NCBI RefSeq assembly: GCF_000971195.1
Contig: NZ_BBLZ01000005.1
Span: 62,001 to 126,000, forward strand
DNA: 64,000 nucleotides
Source of the DNA: Demequina soli
Lineage (GTDB): Bacteria; Actinomycetota; Actinomycetes; Actinomycetales; Demequinaceae
Reading direction: 5' to 3'
Shown: piece after piece, positions 39,740 through 48,297 of the stretch
Position numbering within the stretch: the stretch's first letter is position 1
Layout: each line of letters opens with the position of its first letter
The notes under the pieces: generated by a model
The model's database searches: none
What the model was told of the DNA's origin: nothing
What the model saw: the letters and a program-made list of their open reading frames with translations, nothing else
Translations under genes and position numbers: made by a program

Positions 39740-42238
39740 TCAGATGAACAGCGTGGTGCCCGACTCCTGAGCCTCGCCCAGGAAGGTCGCGACGCCCGCG
39801 AGCTCGACGCCGTCGAGCAGGTCGGACGGCGCCATGCCGAGCAGGTCCATCGTCATCGTGCAGCCGAGCAGGCGGGCGCCGTTGTCCTGGGCGGAGCGGA
39901 TGAGCTCGGGCAGCGACTGGACGTCGTGCTGCTTCATGACGTTCTTGATCATCGCGGTGCCGGCGCCGGCCATGTGCATCTGGGACAGGGTGAGCTTCTC
40001 GGCGCCCCTGGGCATCATCATCCCGAACATGGTGTCCATCACGCTCTTGTCGCGCTTGGGCGGGTCCGTCCGGCGCAGCGCGTTGAGGCCCCAGAAGGTG
40101 AAGAACAGGGACACCTCCTGGCCCATGGCCAGCGCGCCGTTGGCGATGATGAACGCCGCGAGCTGCTTGTCGAGATCGCCCGAGAAGACGACCATCGACA
40201 GCTTGTTGCCGCCGGCGCCGCCCGACGGCGCGACGGGCGCGACGCCGCCCTTGCGGAACGTGGCGACGAAGCCCGCGCCCTTGGGGTCCATCGACACGAG
40301 GGTGTGGCCGTTCTTCGACGCCCAGGCGGGGCCGTCGAGCGCGAAGCCCGGGTCGGACACGGTGACGCGGATCTCGTCGCCGACGCCCGCCTCCTTCATC
40401 GCGCCCGACAGGCGCATGATCGGGCCGGGGCACGCGAGGCCGGTGCAGTCGAGGTCGGTCAGCTGGCCCGTGGCGGCGGCGACGGCCGAGGCGACCGACA
40501 CCTTCTCCGCGTAGCTCTCCATGGGCGGCTGGGCCGTGTACTGGTCGGCGGGGTCGTCATGGACGTGGCCGAACGTGGTCGAGCCGCCGGACAGCGTCGC
40601 GACGTCCGTGAAGCCGTTCTGGACGAGGATGCGGTGAGCCAGGTAGGACCGGAAGCCGACCGCGCAGTAGAGGCGGATCGGCTGGTCCTTGTCGGTCCAG
40701 CCCTTGACGGCGTCGCGGAAGGTCGCCAGCGGCACGGACTCGGCGCCGGGCAGGTGGTGGATGCCGTACTCCTCGGGCGTGCGCACGTCGACGAGGCGGG
40801 CGCCGTCGGGAAGCGGCCACTCCTCGGCGTACCAGAGGGTGAAGTCGCCGCGGATGGTGTTCGCGGCGACGAAGCCCGCCATGTTGACGGGGTCCTTCGC
40901 CGAGCCGAACGGCGGCGCGTACGCGAGCTCCTGCTCCTCGAGGTCGAAGACCGTGAGGCCTGCCCGGATCGCCATGGCGAAGACGTCGAGGCGCTTGTCG
41001 ACGCCGTCGAAGCCGCACGCCTGCGCGCCGAGCACGCGGCCGTCGGTCGGGGAGAACAGCAGCTTGATGTGCATCATCGCGGTACCGGGGTAGTAGCCGG
41101 CGTGGCCCGACGGGTGCACGTGGACCACGCGGTAGTCGACGCCCGCCGCGTCGAGCTGGCGCGACGTCGCGCCCGTGCCTCCGGCGACCATGTCGAAGAC
41201 CTTGACGATGCTGGTGCCCTGGGTCGAGCGGTACTCGGTGTCGCGGCCGCACATGTTCTCGGCGGCCACGCGGGCCTGGCGGTTGGCGGGGCCCGCGAGG
41301 GGCGCGAGGTAGCTGCCGGGCAGCACGGGGTGCGGCGTCTCGACGGCGTCGCCCGCGGCGTAGATGAACGGGTCCGAGGTCCGCATGTGGGCGTCGACCT
41401 TGATGCCGCCGCGCTGCCCGAGCTCGATGCCGGCCGCCTTGACGAGCTCCACGGCGGGCTTCACGCCCGCGGCGAGGATCACCAGGTCCGCCTGGAGGAC
41501 GGTTCCGGAGTTGAGCTCGACGCTCACGCGGTCGTCGCCGTCCTGGTCCGACAGCGGCTGGAAGGCCGCGGCCGCGGTGGACAGGTGAAGTCCGATGCCC
41601 CGCATGCGCAGGTGCTGCTCCACCGGGGTGGCGATCTCGTGGTCGACGGGCGGCAGGATCTGGTCGGAGAGCTCGACGACCTCGACGCGCACGCCGCGGT
41701 GGTGGAGGTTCTCCGCCATCTCGAGGCCGATGTACCCCGCGCCGACGACGACCGCGGTGACGACGCCTCGCTTGCCGGCCTTCTGGGCGGCCAGCGCCGC
41801 GTCGAGGCGCGCCTTGATGCGGTCCATGTCGCCGATGCGGCGCAGCACCTCGACGGCCGGGTGGTCGATGCCGGGCAGCGGCGGGCGCACGGCCTCGGCG
41901 CCCATGCACAGCGCGAGCCTGTCGTAGGTCTCGGTGTACTCGCGGCCCGTGTCGACCTCGCGCGCCGTCACGGTCTTGGCGGCGCGGTCGATCGCGACGA
42001 TCTCCGTCGCGATGCGGACGTCGATGTCGAGAGACTCGCGCAGGCTCTCCGGGGTCTGGAGCAGCAGGCGGGAGCGCTCGGAGATGACCTCGCCCACGTG
42101 GTACGGCAGCCCGCAGTTCGCGAAGGACACGTGGTGGCCGCGCTCGAAGACGACGATCTCGGCCGACTCGTCGAGGCGCCGCGCCCTCGCGGCGGTGGAT
42201 GCTCCGGCGGCGACGCCGCCGACGACGATGAGCTTCAT
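39740..42238 (-). CDS. CoA-disulfide reductase-rhodanese-TusA-DsrE four-domain fusion
   Basis: An 832-residue multidomain sulfur enzyme. Residues 1-455 are an FAD/NAD(P) reductase of the CoA-disulfide reductase/NADH oxidase group with the redox cysteine in 'SFANCGLPYH' (C42). Residues about 468-560 are a rhodanese with active C525 in 'LYCAVGFRSY'. Residues about 593-662 are TusA-like with the sulfur-carrying CPGP (603-606). Residues about 676-832 are DsrE-like, including 'LLGCTMTMDLLGM' (C793). The parts resemble those encoded separately or as smaller fusions in cst-type persulfide-detoxifying loci, suggesting sulfane sulfur handling. TGGAGGC supports ATG 42238. A CsoR/CstR-like site lies upstream. 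Confidence 0.9.
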   Translation of the reverse strand: MKLIVVGGVAAGASTAARARRLDESAEIVVFERGHHVSFANCGLPYHVGEVISERSRLLLQTPESLRESLDIDVRIATEIVAIDRAAKTVTAREVDTGREYTETYDRLALCMGAEAVRPPLPGIDHPAVEVLRRIGDMDRIKARLDAALAAQKAGKRGVVTAVVVGAGYIGLEMAENLHHRGVRVEVVELSDQILPPVDHEIATPVEQHLRMRGIGLHLSTAAAAFQPLSDQDGDDRVSVELNSGTVLQADLVILAAGVKPAVELVKAAGIELGQRGGIKVDAHMRTSDPFIYAAGDAVETPHPVLPGSYLAPLAGPANRQARVAAENMCGRDTEYRSTQGTSIVKVFDMVAGGTGATSRQLDAAGVDYRVVHVHPSGHAGYYPGTAMMHIKLLFSPTDGRVLGAQACGFDGVDKRLDVFAMAIRAGLTVFDLEEQELAYAPPFGSAKDPVNMAGFVAANTIRGDFTLWYAEEWPLPDGARLVDVRTPEEYGIHHLPGAESVPLATFRDAVKGWTDKDQPIRLYCAVGFRSYLAHRILVQNGFTDVATLSGGSTTFGHVHDDPADQYTAQPPMESYAEKVSVASAVAAATGQLTDLDCTGLACPGPIMRLSGAMKEAGVGDEIRVTVSDPGFALDGPAWASKNGHTLVSMDPKGAGFVATFRKGGVAPVAPSGGAGGNKLSMVVFSGDLDKQLAAFIIANGALAMGQEVSLFFTFWGLNALRRTDPPKRDKSVMDTMFGMMMPRGAEKLTLSQMHMAGAGTAMIKNVMKQHDVQSLPELIRSAQDNGARLLGCTMTMDLLGMAPSDLLDGVELAGVATFLGEAQESGTTLFI

Positions 42239-42276
42239 GGTGATGCCTCCAGGGGTATGTGGGCTCTGCATCAAAA

Positions 42277-42308
42277 ATATCCCCCGGGGTATCCACACCT
42301 GGGGGTAT
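42277..42308. promoter_or_regulatory. CsoR/CstR-like operator upstream of the persulfide enzyme
   Basis: ATATCCCCCGGGGTAT (42277-42292) is a near-perfect dyad, followed by another GGGGGTAT (42301-42308). A third AGGGGTAT lies at 42251-42258. G-tract/TAT dyads of this kind are bound by CsoR-family repressors, including the persulfide sensor CstR. No csoR-family gene is within the window. Confidence 0.6.
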
Positions 42309-42344
42309 CTGGTCCCGGTTGGCGGGGCGCGGACGCGGCGATCC

Positions 42345-42367
42345 TTTGTTTGAACTGCTCAAAACAA
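42345..42367. promoter_or_regulatory. Fur-type operator upstream of the Fur-family gene
   Basis: TTGTTTGA (42346-42353), ACTGC, then TCAAAACAA form an almost perfect inverted repeat 19 bases before the start of the Fur-family gene. Its place and AT-rich dyad suit autoregulation, as known for mycobacterial FurA-catalase loci. Confidence 0.6.
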
Positions 42368-42385
42368 CCGGGTAGAGTGGCCGGC

Positions 42386-42838
42386 ATGACACACCTCGAC
42401 GCGACGACCCTGCTCCGCGGGGCGGGCCTGCGCGTCACCGAGCCCCGCCGCGCGGTGCTCACCGCGCTCGACGGCATGCCGCACGCATCCGCGGACGGCA
42501 TCCACGCGAGGGTCGTCGAGACGCTGCCTGACGTGTCCCTCCAGACGGTCTACAACGTCCTGCGAGACCTCACCGGCCGCGGCCTCACGCGCTGCATCGA
42601 GCCGGGAGACCACCCCGCCCGCTACGAGCTGCGGGTGGGCGACAACCACCACCACGTCGTCTGCACGCACTGCGGTGCGATCGCCGACGTCGACTGCGTG
42701 GTGGGCCAGGCCCCGTGCCTGACCCCGGGCGAGGACCACGGCTTCGTCGTGGCCGAGGCCGAGGTCACGTTCTGGGGTCTCTGCCGCGACTGCCAGACGG
42801 CCGATGCGCCGCTCGCCGCCGTCGCGGCCCAAGACTGA
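42386..42838 (+). CDS. furA: Fur-family regulator (FurA/PerR-like) next to catalase
   Basis: A 150-residue metalloregulator. The winged helix is 'LRVTEPRRAVLTALDGMPHASADGIHARVVETLPDVSLQTVYNVLRDLTGRGLTRCIEPG', followed by the dimer domain with 'DNHHHVVCTHCGAIADVDC' and 'GLCRDC', i.e. the two CxxC pairs of the structural zinc. It is 30 bases upstream of catalase, an arrangement typical of peroxide-sensing FurA. Peroxide sensing is therefore inferred from context. Start ATG 42386; an inverted repeat operator lies just before. Confidence 0.88.
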   Translation: MTHLDATTLLRGAGLRVTEPRRAVLTALDGMPHASADGIHARVVETLPDVSLQTVYNVLRDLTGRGLTRCIEPGDHPARYELRVGDNHHHVVCTHCGAIADVDCVVGQAPCLTPGEDHGFVVAEAEVTFWGLCRDCQTADAPLAAVAAQD

Positions 42839-42868
42839 CCGCCCCCTAACGAGAAGAGGAGCGCCTCC

Positions 42869-44347
42869 ATGTCGGAGAAGTTCACCACCAACAACGCCGG
42901 TGCCCCCGTGGCGTCGGACCAGCACTCGCTCACCGTCGGCAACGACGGCGTCACCGCGCTGACCGACCACTACCTGGTCGAGAAGCTCGCGCAGTTCAAC
43001 CGTGAGCGCGTGCCCGAGCGCGTGGTGCACGCCAAGGGCGGCGGCGCCTTCGGCACGCTCACCATCACGCACGACGTCTCCGCGTACACGCGCGCCGCGC
43101 TGTTCCAGCCCGGCGTCGAGACCGAGATGCTCGCGCGCTTCTCGTCGGTCGCCGGCGAGGCCGGCTCGCCCGACACGTGGCGCGACCCGCGCGGCTTCGC
43201 GCTGAAGTTCTACACGACCGAGGGCAACTACGACCTCGTCGGCAACAACACCCCCGTGTTCTTCATCCGCGACGGCATCAAGTTCCCCGACTTCATCCGC
43301 TCGCAGAAGCGCCTGCCCGGCTCGCACCTGCGCGACAACGACATGCAGTGGGACTTCTGGTCGCTGCAGCCCGAGTCGGCGCACCAGGTCACGTGGCTCA
43401 TGGGCGACCGCGGCCTGCCCCGTTCGTGGCGTGAGATGAACGGCTACGGCTCGCACACCTACCAGTGGATCAACGCCGCGGGCGAGCGCTTCTGGGTGAA
43501 GTACCACTTCATCTCCCAGCAGGGCGTGCACGGCCTGACCGGCGACGAGGCGGCGCAGCTCGCCGGCTCGGACGGCGACCACCACATCCGTGACCTGTAC
43601 GAGCACATCGACGCCGGCGACTTCCCGCGCTGGGACCTGAGCGTGCAGATCATGCCCTACGAGGACGCCAGGGACTACCGCTTCAACCCGTTCGACCTCA
43701 CCAAGGTGTGGCCGCACGGCGACTACCCGCTCATCCCGGTCGGCGTCATGGAGCTCAACAAGAACCCGCAGAACTACTTCGCGCAGATCGAGCAGGCCAC
43801 GTTCGCGCCGTCGAACTTCGTGCCCGGCATCGGCCCGTCGCCCGACAAGATGCTGATGGCGCGCATCTTCTCCTACGCGGACGCGCACCGCTACCGCGTC
43901 GGCACCAACCACGCCGACCTCCCGGTCAACGCGCCCAGGAACGCGGACGCGAACGGCCACTCGTACGCGAAGGACGGCTCGATGCGCTACTCCTTCGCCT
44001 CGCCCGAGACCCCGGTCTACGCGCCCAACTCGCTCGGCGGCGCGCACGCCGACGCCGAGCGCGCGGGTGACGCGGGCAACTGGCAGTCGGACGGCTCGAT
44101 GGTCCGCGCGGCCGCGACGCTGCACGCCGAGGACGACGACTTCGGCCAGGCCGGCACCATGTACCGCGACGTCTTCGATGCGGACGCGAAGGCCCGCTTC
44201 CTCGACACCATCACCGGTCACGTGGGCGCGGTGAAGTCGGACGACATCCGCGAGCGTGCGATCCAGTACTGGACCAGCGTGGACGCCGACCTCGGCGCCG
44301 CGCTGCGCGCGAACCTGTCGCCCGCCGCTGAGCCCGCGACGGTCTGA
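42869..44347 (+). CDS. katA: Haem catalase, small-subunit clade
   Basis: Breaks down hydrogen peroxide. The 492-residue length is that of small-subunit monofunctional catalases. '[19 protein letters not shown]' holds the distal histidine, '[18 protein letters not shown]' follows, and the haem-tyrosine region is '[24 protein letters not shown]'. GAAGAGGAG precedes the ATG. It is directly downstream of the Fur-family gene and presumably under its control. A hairpin and then a nested palindrome follow. Confidence 0.97.
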   Translation: MSEKFTTNNAGAPVASDQHSLTVGNDGVTALTDHYLVEKLAQFNRERVPERVVHAKGGGAFGTLTITHDVSAYTRAALFQPGVETEMLARFSSVAGEAGSPDTWRDPRGFALKFYTTEGNYDLVGNNTPVFFIRDGIKFPDFIRSQKRLPGSHLRDNDMQWDFWSLQPESAHQVTWLMGDRGLPRSWREMNGYGSHTYQWINAAGERFWVKYHFISQQGVHGLTGDEAAQLAGSDGDHHIRDLYEHIDAGDFPRWDLSVQIMPYEDARDYRFNPFDLTKVWPHGDYPLIPVGVMELNKNPQNYFAQIEQATFAPSNFVPGIGPSPDKMLMARIFSYADAHRYRVGTNHADLPVNAPRNADANGHSYAKDGSMRYSFASPETPVYAPNSLGGAHADAERAGDAGNWQSDGSMVRAAATLHAEDDDFGQAGTMYRDVFDADAKARFLDTITGHVGAVKSDDIRERAIQYWTSVDADLGAALRANLSPAAEPATV

Positions 44348-44361
44348 CGTACCCCTCGAGA

Positions 44362-44394
44362 GGCCCGGTCCCCGCAAGCCGCGGGGCCCGGGCC
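44362..44394. terminator. Terminator after katA
   Basis: The 14-base arms GGCCCGGTCCCCGC and GCGGGGCCCGGGCC pair with one mismatch, 14 bases after the catalase stop. Confidence 0.8.
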
Positions 44395-44403
44395 CTCGAT
44401 TTG

Positions 44404-44482
44404 CAATGACAGATGTGACGGGTGGGATGGGGGCCGCTGCGCGTCGCCGTCCCACCCGTCGCACGGTTCACATCTGTCATTG
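44404..44482. repeat. Nested palindromic element, copy 1
   Basis: The outer arms CAATGACAGATGTGA (44404-44418) and TCACATCTGTCATTG (44468-44482) are perfectly complementary. Inside them ACGGGTGGGA (44418-44427) and TCCCACCCGT (44450-44459) form a second perfect stem. A related element occurs at 60121-60195. Confidence 0.9.
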
Positions 44483-44538
44483 GGAATCGCCGCGGGTACG
44501 ATGACGGGCCCCCACCCCCCGCCCGTACGGAGTCCCCC

Positions 44539-46050
44539 ATGCCCACCGCCGCCCGCACCGCCACCGGTGTGCCCGAGGCCACCCGCGCATCGTCCTGGCG
44601 CGCCGCGCTCACGCCGCGCGTGCTGCGCATCGAGCTCGTCTCGGGCCTCATGGTCGCGCTCGCGCTCATCCCCGAGGCGATCTCGTTCTCGATCATCGCG
44701 GGCGTCGACCCGCGCGTGGGCCTGTTCGCCTCCTTCACGATGGCCGTCACCATCGCCTTCACGGGCGGCCGCCCCGCGATGATCTCCGCCGCGACGGCGG
44801 CGGTCGCGCTCGTGGTCGGCCCGCTCGCGAGGGAGCACGGCCTCGACTACCTGGTGGTCGCGGTGATGCTCGGCGGCGTGATCCAGGTGATCCTCGCGCT
44901 GCTCGGCGTCGCGAAGCTGATGCGCTTCATCCCCCGCTCCGTGATGGTCGGCTTCGTCAACGCGCTCGCGATCCTCATCGCGATGGCGCAGCTGCCCCAC
45001 CTCACGGGCAAGCCGTGGGCGGTCTTCGCCCTCGCGGCCGCGGGGCTCGTGGTGATCGCGCTGTGGCCGCGGCTGACCACGGCGGTGCCCGCGCCGCTCG
45101 TCGCGATCGTCCTGGTCACCGCGGTCGTCGCCGTCGCGGGCATCGACGTGCCCACCGTCGGCGACGAGGGCGCGCTGCCCGACGGCCTGCCCGGCCTGTT
45201 CGTCCCGGACGTGCCGCTGACGCTCGAGACGCTGCGCATCGTGCTGCCGTACGCGCTCGGCATGGCGCTCGTGGGCCTGCTCGAGTCGCTCATGACGGCG
45301 AAGCTCGTGGACGACATCACCGACACCCACTCGGACAAGACGCGCGAGGCGTGGGGCCAGGGCGTGGCGAACATCGTCACGGGCCTGTTCGGCGGCATGG
45401 GCGGCTGCGCGATGATCGGCCAGACGACCATCAACGTCCGCGCGGGCGGGGCCCGCACGCGCGTGTCCACCCTCGCGGCCGGCGTCTTCCTGCTGATCCT
45501 CATCGTCGCGCTCGGCGATGTGGTCGCCGCGATCCCCATGGCAGCCCTCGTCGCGGTCATGCTCTTCGTCGCGTGGGCGACGTTCGACTGGCACTCGATC
45601 CGTCCGTCCACGCTGCGCCGCATGCCGCGCTCCGAGACCGCGGTCATGCTCGTCACGGTCGCCGTCGTGGTGCCCACGGGCAACCTCGCCTACGGGGTGG
45701 TCGCGGGCGTCCTGCTCGCGTCGGTGCTGTTCGCGCGCCGCGTCGCCCACCTCGCGGAGGTCTCCGGCGGCGAGGTCGCCGACGGCGCGCGCCGCTACAC
45801 CGTCGCCGGCGAGCTGTTCTTCGCGAGCTCCAACGACCTCTACAGCCAGTTCGACTACGCGGGCGACCCCGCGCGCGTCGTCATCGACATGACGGACTCG
45901 CACGTGTGGGACGCCTCGACCGTCGCGGCGCTCGACGCGGTCGAGACCAAGTACGCGAGCCTGGGCAAGACGGTCGAGATCGTCGGCCTCAACGACGCGT
46001 CGCGCGCCATGCACGGCCGCATGAGCGGCCACCTCGGCGCCGGGCACTAG
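44539..46050 (+). CDS. SulP-family anion transporter with STAS domain
   Basis: A 503-residue transporter with about 12 helices, beginning 'LVSGLMVALALIPEAISFSIIAGVDPRVGLFASFTMAVTIAFTGGRPAMISAATAAVALVVGPL', which is the typical SulP start. A cytoplasmic STAS domain follows from about residue 420 ('YTVAGELFFASSNDLYSQFDYAGDPARVVIDMTDSHVWDASTVAALDAVETKY'). The group transports sulfate, bicarbonate or other anions; the ion cannot be read here. Start ATG 44539 with CGGAG upstream. It stands alone. Confidence 0.9.
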   Translation: MPTAARTATGVPEATRASSWRAALTPRVLRIELVSGLMVALALIPEAISFSIIAGVDPRVGLFASFTMAVTIAFTGGRPAMISAATAAVALVVGPLAREHGLDYLVVAVMLGGVIQVILALLGVAKLMRFIPRSVMVGFVNALAILIAMAQLPHLTGKPWAVFALAAAGLVVIALWPRLTTAVPAPLVAIVLVTAVVAVAGIDVPTVGDEGALPDGLPGLFVPDVPLTLETLRIVLPYALGMALVGLLESLMTAKLVDDITDTHSDKTREAWGQGVANIVTGLFGGMGGCAMIGQTTINVRAGGARTRVSTLAAGVFLLILIVALGDVVAAIPMAALVAVMLFVAWATFDWHSIRPSTLRRMPRSETAVMLVTVAVVVPTGNLAYGVVAGVLLASVLFARRVAHLAEVSGGEVADGARRYTVAGELFFASSNDLYSQFDYAGDPARVVIDMTDSHVWDASTVAALDAVETKYASLGKTVEIVGLNDASRAMHGRMSGHLGAGH

Positions 46051-46190
46051 CGCCGCCGGGGACCGATGCGGGGCGCGCCACCAGGGGGAATGACCTCTCG
46101 GTGGTGCTCGGTTACGCTTGGGTGGATGCGCGCACACCGGGGCGCGCTCGAACGGACCGCCTCGCGCGTGTCAGATGACAGGGAGCCTTG

Positions 46191-47054
46191 ATGAACGCGG
46201 ACGACCGCACCACCCAGTCGCCCCGCGGCCTGTACGCGCCGCGTGCCGCCGAGCCGACGACCGGTCAGGTCCCCGCACGGCGCGCGTTCATGCCCGTCGG
46301 CGACTCCCCCGCGCCGCAGGCGCCCACGAGCGGATCCATCCCGACCCGCACGCCCGTGAGCGGCCAGGCGCCCGCCGCATCGTCCGCCCCGACCACGGGC
46401 ACGGCCCCGCAGCGCACGGCGCTGCGCCCCCAGACCAACCCGGGCGGCATCCCGACCACCCAGGCCGCGCCCGCGCAGCCGCAGACCGCCCCCACGCAGA
46501 CGGTCCCGCAGGGCTTCGCCCCCACCGGCGCCCCCGCGACCCCGGCGGCGTTCAGCCCGCCCGCGGAGGAGGAGGCGGCACGCACCGAGTCCGCGCTCGG
46601 CGCCGGCACCGCGAGGATCAAGGGCCTGGCCGGTCGCGCCGCCGAGAGCTTCAAGGCGGGCGACGACCTCGCGACCCCGTCGAGCAAGGGCGGCCCCCGC
46701 AAGGCCCGCGTGCTGCTGTCGCGCATCGACCCGTGGTCCGTGCTCAAGCTGTCGTTCCTGCTGTCGATCGCGCTCGGCATCATGATGGTCGTCGCCGTCT
46801 TCGTGCTGTGGAACGTGCTCAACGGCATGGGCATCTTCGCGCTCGTCAACGAGTGGGTCGTCAAGCTGTTCACCACCGACCAGGAGGTGAACATCATGCA
46901 GTTCTTCGACCGGAACAAGATCATGAGCGCCACCATCCTGCTGTCGGTGGTCAACGTGGTCCTGCTGACGGCCCTCGCGACCATCGGCGCGTTCCTCTAC
47001 AACGTGGTGTCGTCGGTCGTCGGCGGCGTCTACGTGACCCTCACGGACGACTGA
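46191..47054 (+). CDS. DUF3566 transmembrane protein
   Basis: A 287-residue protein. The first about 180 residues are low-complexity, rich in Pro, Ala and Thr ('TTGTAPQRTALRPQTNPGGIPTTQAAPAQ'). The DUF3566 domain follows ('KARVLLSRIDPWSVLKLSFLLSIALGIMMVVAVFVLWNVLNGMG' ... 'ATIGAFLYNVVSSVVGGVYVTLTDD') with two helices. In actinobacteria this family nearly always lies between gyrA and tRNA-Ile/Ala, as here, though a 7 kb block of other genes has been inserted after gyrA. Its function is unknown. AGGGAGCC precedes the start; a TTG three bases earlier is possible. Confidence 0.88.
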   Translation: MNADDRTTQSPRGLYAPRAAEPTTGQVPARRAFMPVGDSPAPQAPTSGSIPTRTPVSGQAPAASSAPTTGTAPQRTALRPQTNPGGIPTTQAAPAQPQTAPTQTVPQGFAPTGAPATPAAFSPPAEEEAARTESALGAGTARIKGLAGRAAESFKAGDDLATPSSKGGPRKARVLLSRIDPWSVLKLSFLLSIALGIMMVVAVFVLWNVLNGMGIFALVNEWVVKLFTTDQEVNIMQFFDRNKIMSATILLSVVNVVLLTALATIGAFLYNVVSSVVGGVYVTLTDD

Positions 47055-47134
47055 CGGAGGCGGCCGTCGGGGCGATTTTGTCTCACGGCGGCATTCCGGT
47101 ATCGTTGAGGGCCGCGGCGCTGAAGCTGCGGAAG

Positions 47135-47211
47135 GGGCCCATAGCTCAGGCGGTTAGAGCGCTTCGCTGATAACGAAGAGGTCGGAGGTTCAAGTCCTCC
47201 TGGGCCCACCA
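47135..47211 (+). tRNA. tRNA-Ile(GAT)
   Basis: Acceptor arms GGGCCCA and TGGGCCC pair fully, and the anticodon stem CTTCG/CGAAG encloses the loop CTGATAA with anticodon GAT (47169-47171). The T arm contains GTTCAAG. The 3' CCA is encoded. Confidence 0.97.
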
Positions 47212-47292
47212 CGGTGATTCGATGGCTGCACGATGCGCTCGTCACCTTCAGAACCACTCCCGACTGTGGGACGATGACTGTCTCCCACGCAC

Positions 47293-47368
47293 GGGGCCTT
47301 GGCGCAATTGGTAGCGCACCTGCTTTGCAAGCAGGGGGTTAGGGGTTCGAGTCCCCTAGGCTCCACCA
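47293..47368 (+). tRNA. tRNA-Ala(TGC)
   Basis: Acceptor GGGGCCT pairs with AGGCTCC (one G-T), and the anticodon stem CCTGC/GCAGG holds the loop TTTGCAA with TGC at 47336-47338. The T loop has GTTCGAG and CCA is encoded. It lies 81 bases after tRNA-Ile, the usual actinobacterial pair downstream of gyrA. Confidence 0.97.
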
Positions 47369-47375
47369 GATCGAG

Positions 47376-47401
47376 AAGGCCCCCGCCGCGGCGGGGGCCT
47401 T
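47376..47401. terminator. Terminator after tRNA-Ala
   Basis: AAGGCCCCCGCC and GGCGGGGGCCTT form a perfect 12-base stem with a 2-base loop. A single decamer follows at 47415-47424. Confidence 0.92.
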
Positions 47402-47490
47402 CGTGGTTCCCGCGGGACGATGCGCGGGTCGGGTCGGCGGGTGGGGTTCTGAGGGTGCGCCTCCCGTCAGTGCCCCACCCGCCCCGCCGC

Positions 47491-48297
47491 CTACCGTGAC
47501 ACGGCCGCCGCGTCCTTGGCCGTGAGCCGCTGCGCGATCGCGAGCGGCACCACCGACAGCACCGCGAGGATCACCGCGATGACGGCGACGACGGGCGCCT
47601 GCGACGGACGGAACATGTTCTGCAGGATCCACAGCGGCAGCGTCGTGACGCCGGGACCGGCGGTGAACGTGGTGACGATGATCTCGTCGAAGCTCAGCGC
47701 GAACGCGAGCAGCCCGCCGGCCAGGAGCGCCGACTTGAGATGCGGGAACGTCACCAGGCGGAACGTGGTGAACAGGCCCGCGCCGAGGTCCTGCGACGCC
47801 TCCTCGAGGCGCGTGCCGGAGGCGTTGAGGCGCGCGAACGCGTTGTTGTAGACGGTCACGATGCAGAAGGTCGCGTGGGCGACGATGAGCGTCCACACCC
47901 CCAGCTGCACGCCGACGATGGTGCGGAATGCGTTGTTCAGCGCGATGCCGGTGACGATGCCGGGCAGCGCGATCGGCAGCACGATCAACAGGTTGACCGT
48001 CTCCTTGCCGTAGAACCGGTAGCGCGACAGCGCCATCGCGGCCAGCGTGCCGAGCACCAGCGCGATCGCCGACGCCGCGATCGCGACCAGGACCGACGTG
48101 CCGAGCGCCTGCAGCGCGCCCTCGGAGTGGAGCGCACGGCCCCACCACTCGAGCGTGAAGCCCGGCGGCGGCCACGACATGCTCTCCGAGGCGCTGATCG
48201 AGTTGAGGAACACCACGCCCAGCGGCAGGTAGATCATCGCGATGACCACGGCGGTCACCGCGCCGAGCACGTAGCGTGCGACGCGTCCGAGCTGCAT
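47491..48297 (-). CDS. potC: Polyamine-type ABC transporter permease, PotC-like
   Basis: A 268-residue inner-membrane permease. It has six helices and the EAA loop 'RLEEASQDLGAGLFTTFRLVTFPHLKSALLAGGLLAFALSFDEIIVTTFTAG', where the S-F-D-E-I-I-V-T-T-F stretch is typical of PotC. It starts at an ATG that shares one base with the PotB stop (TGATG). It completes the set PotA-PotD-PotB-PotC. Spermidine/putrescine is the usual substrate, although related systems take other amines. Confidence 0.9.
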   Translation of the reverse strand: MQLGRVARYVLGAVTAVVIAMIYLPLGVVFLNSISASESMSWPPPGFTLEWWGRALHSEGALQALGTSVLVAIAASAIALVLGTLAAMALSRYRFYGKETVNLLIVLPIALPGIVTGIALNNAFRTIVGVQLGVWTLIVAHATFCIVTVYNNAFARLNASGTRLEEASQDLGAGLFTTFRLVTFPHLKSALLAGGLLAFALSFDEIIVTTFTAGPGVTTLPLWILQNMFRPSQAPVVAVIAVILAVLSVVPLAIAQRLTAKDAAAVSR

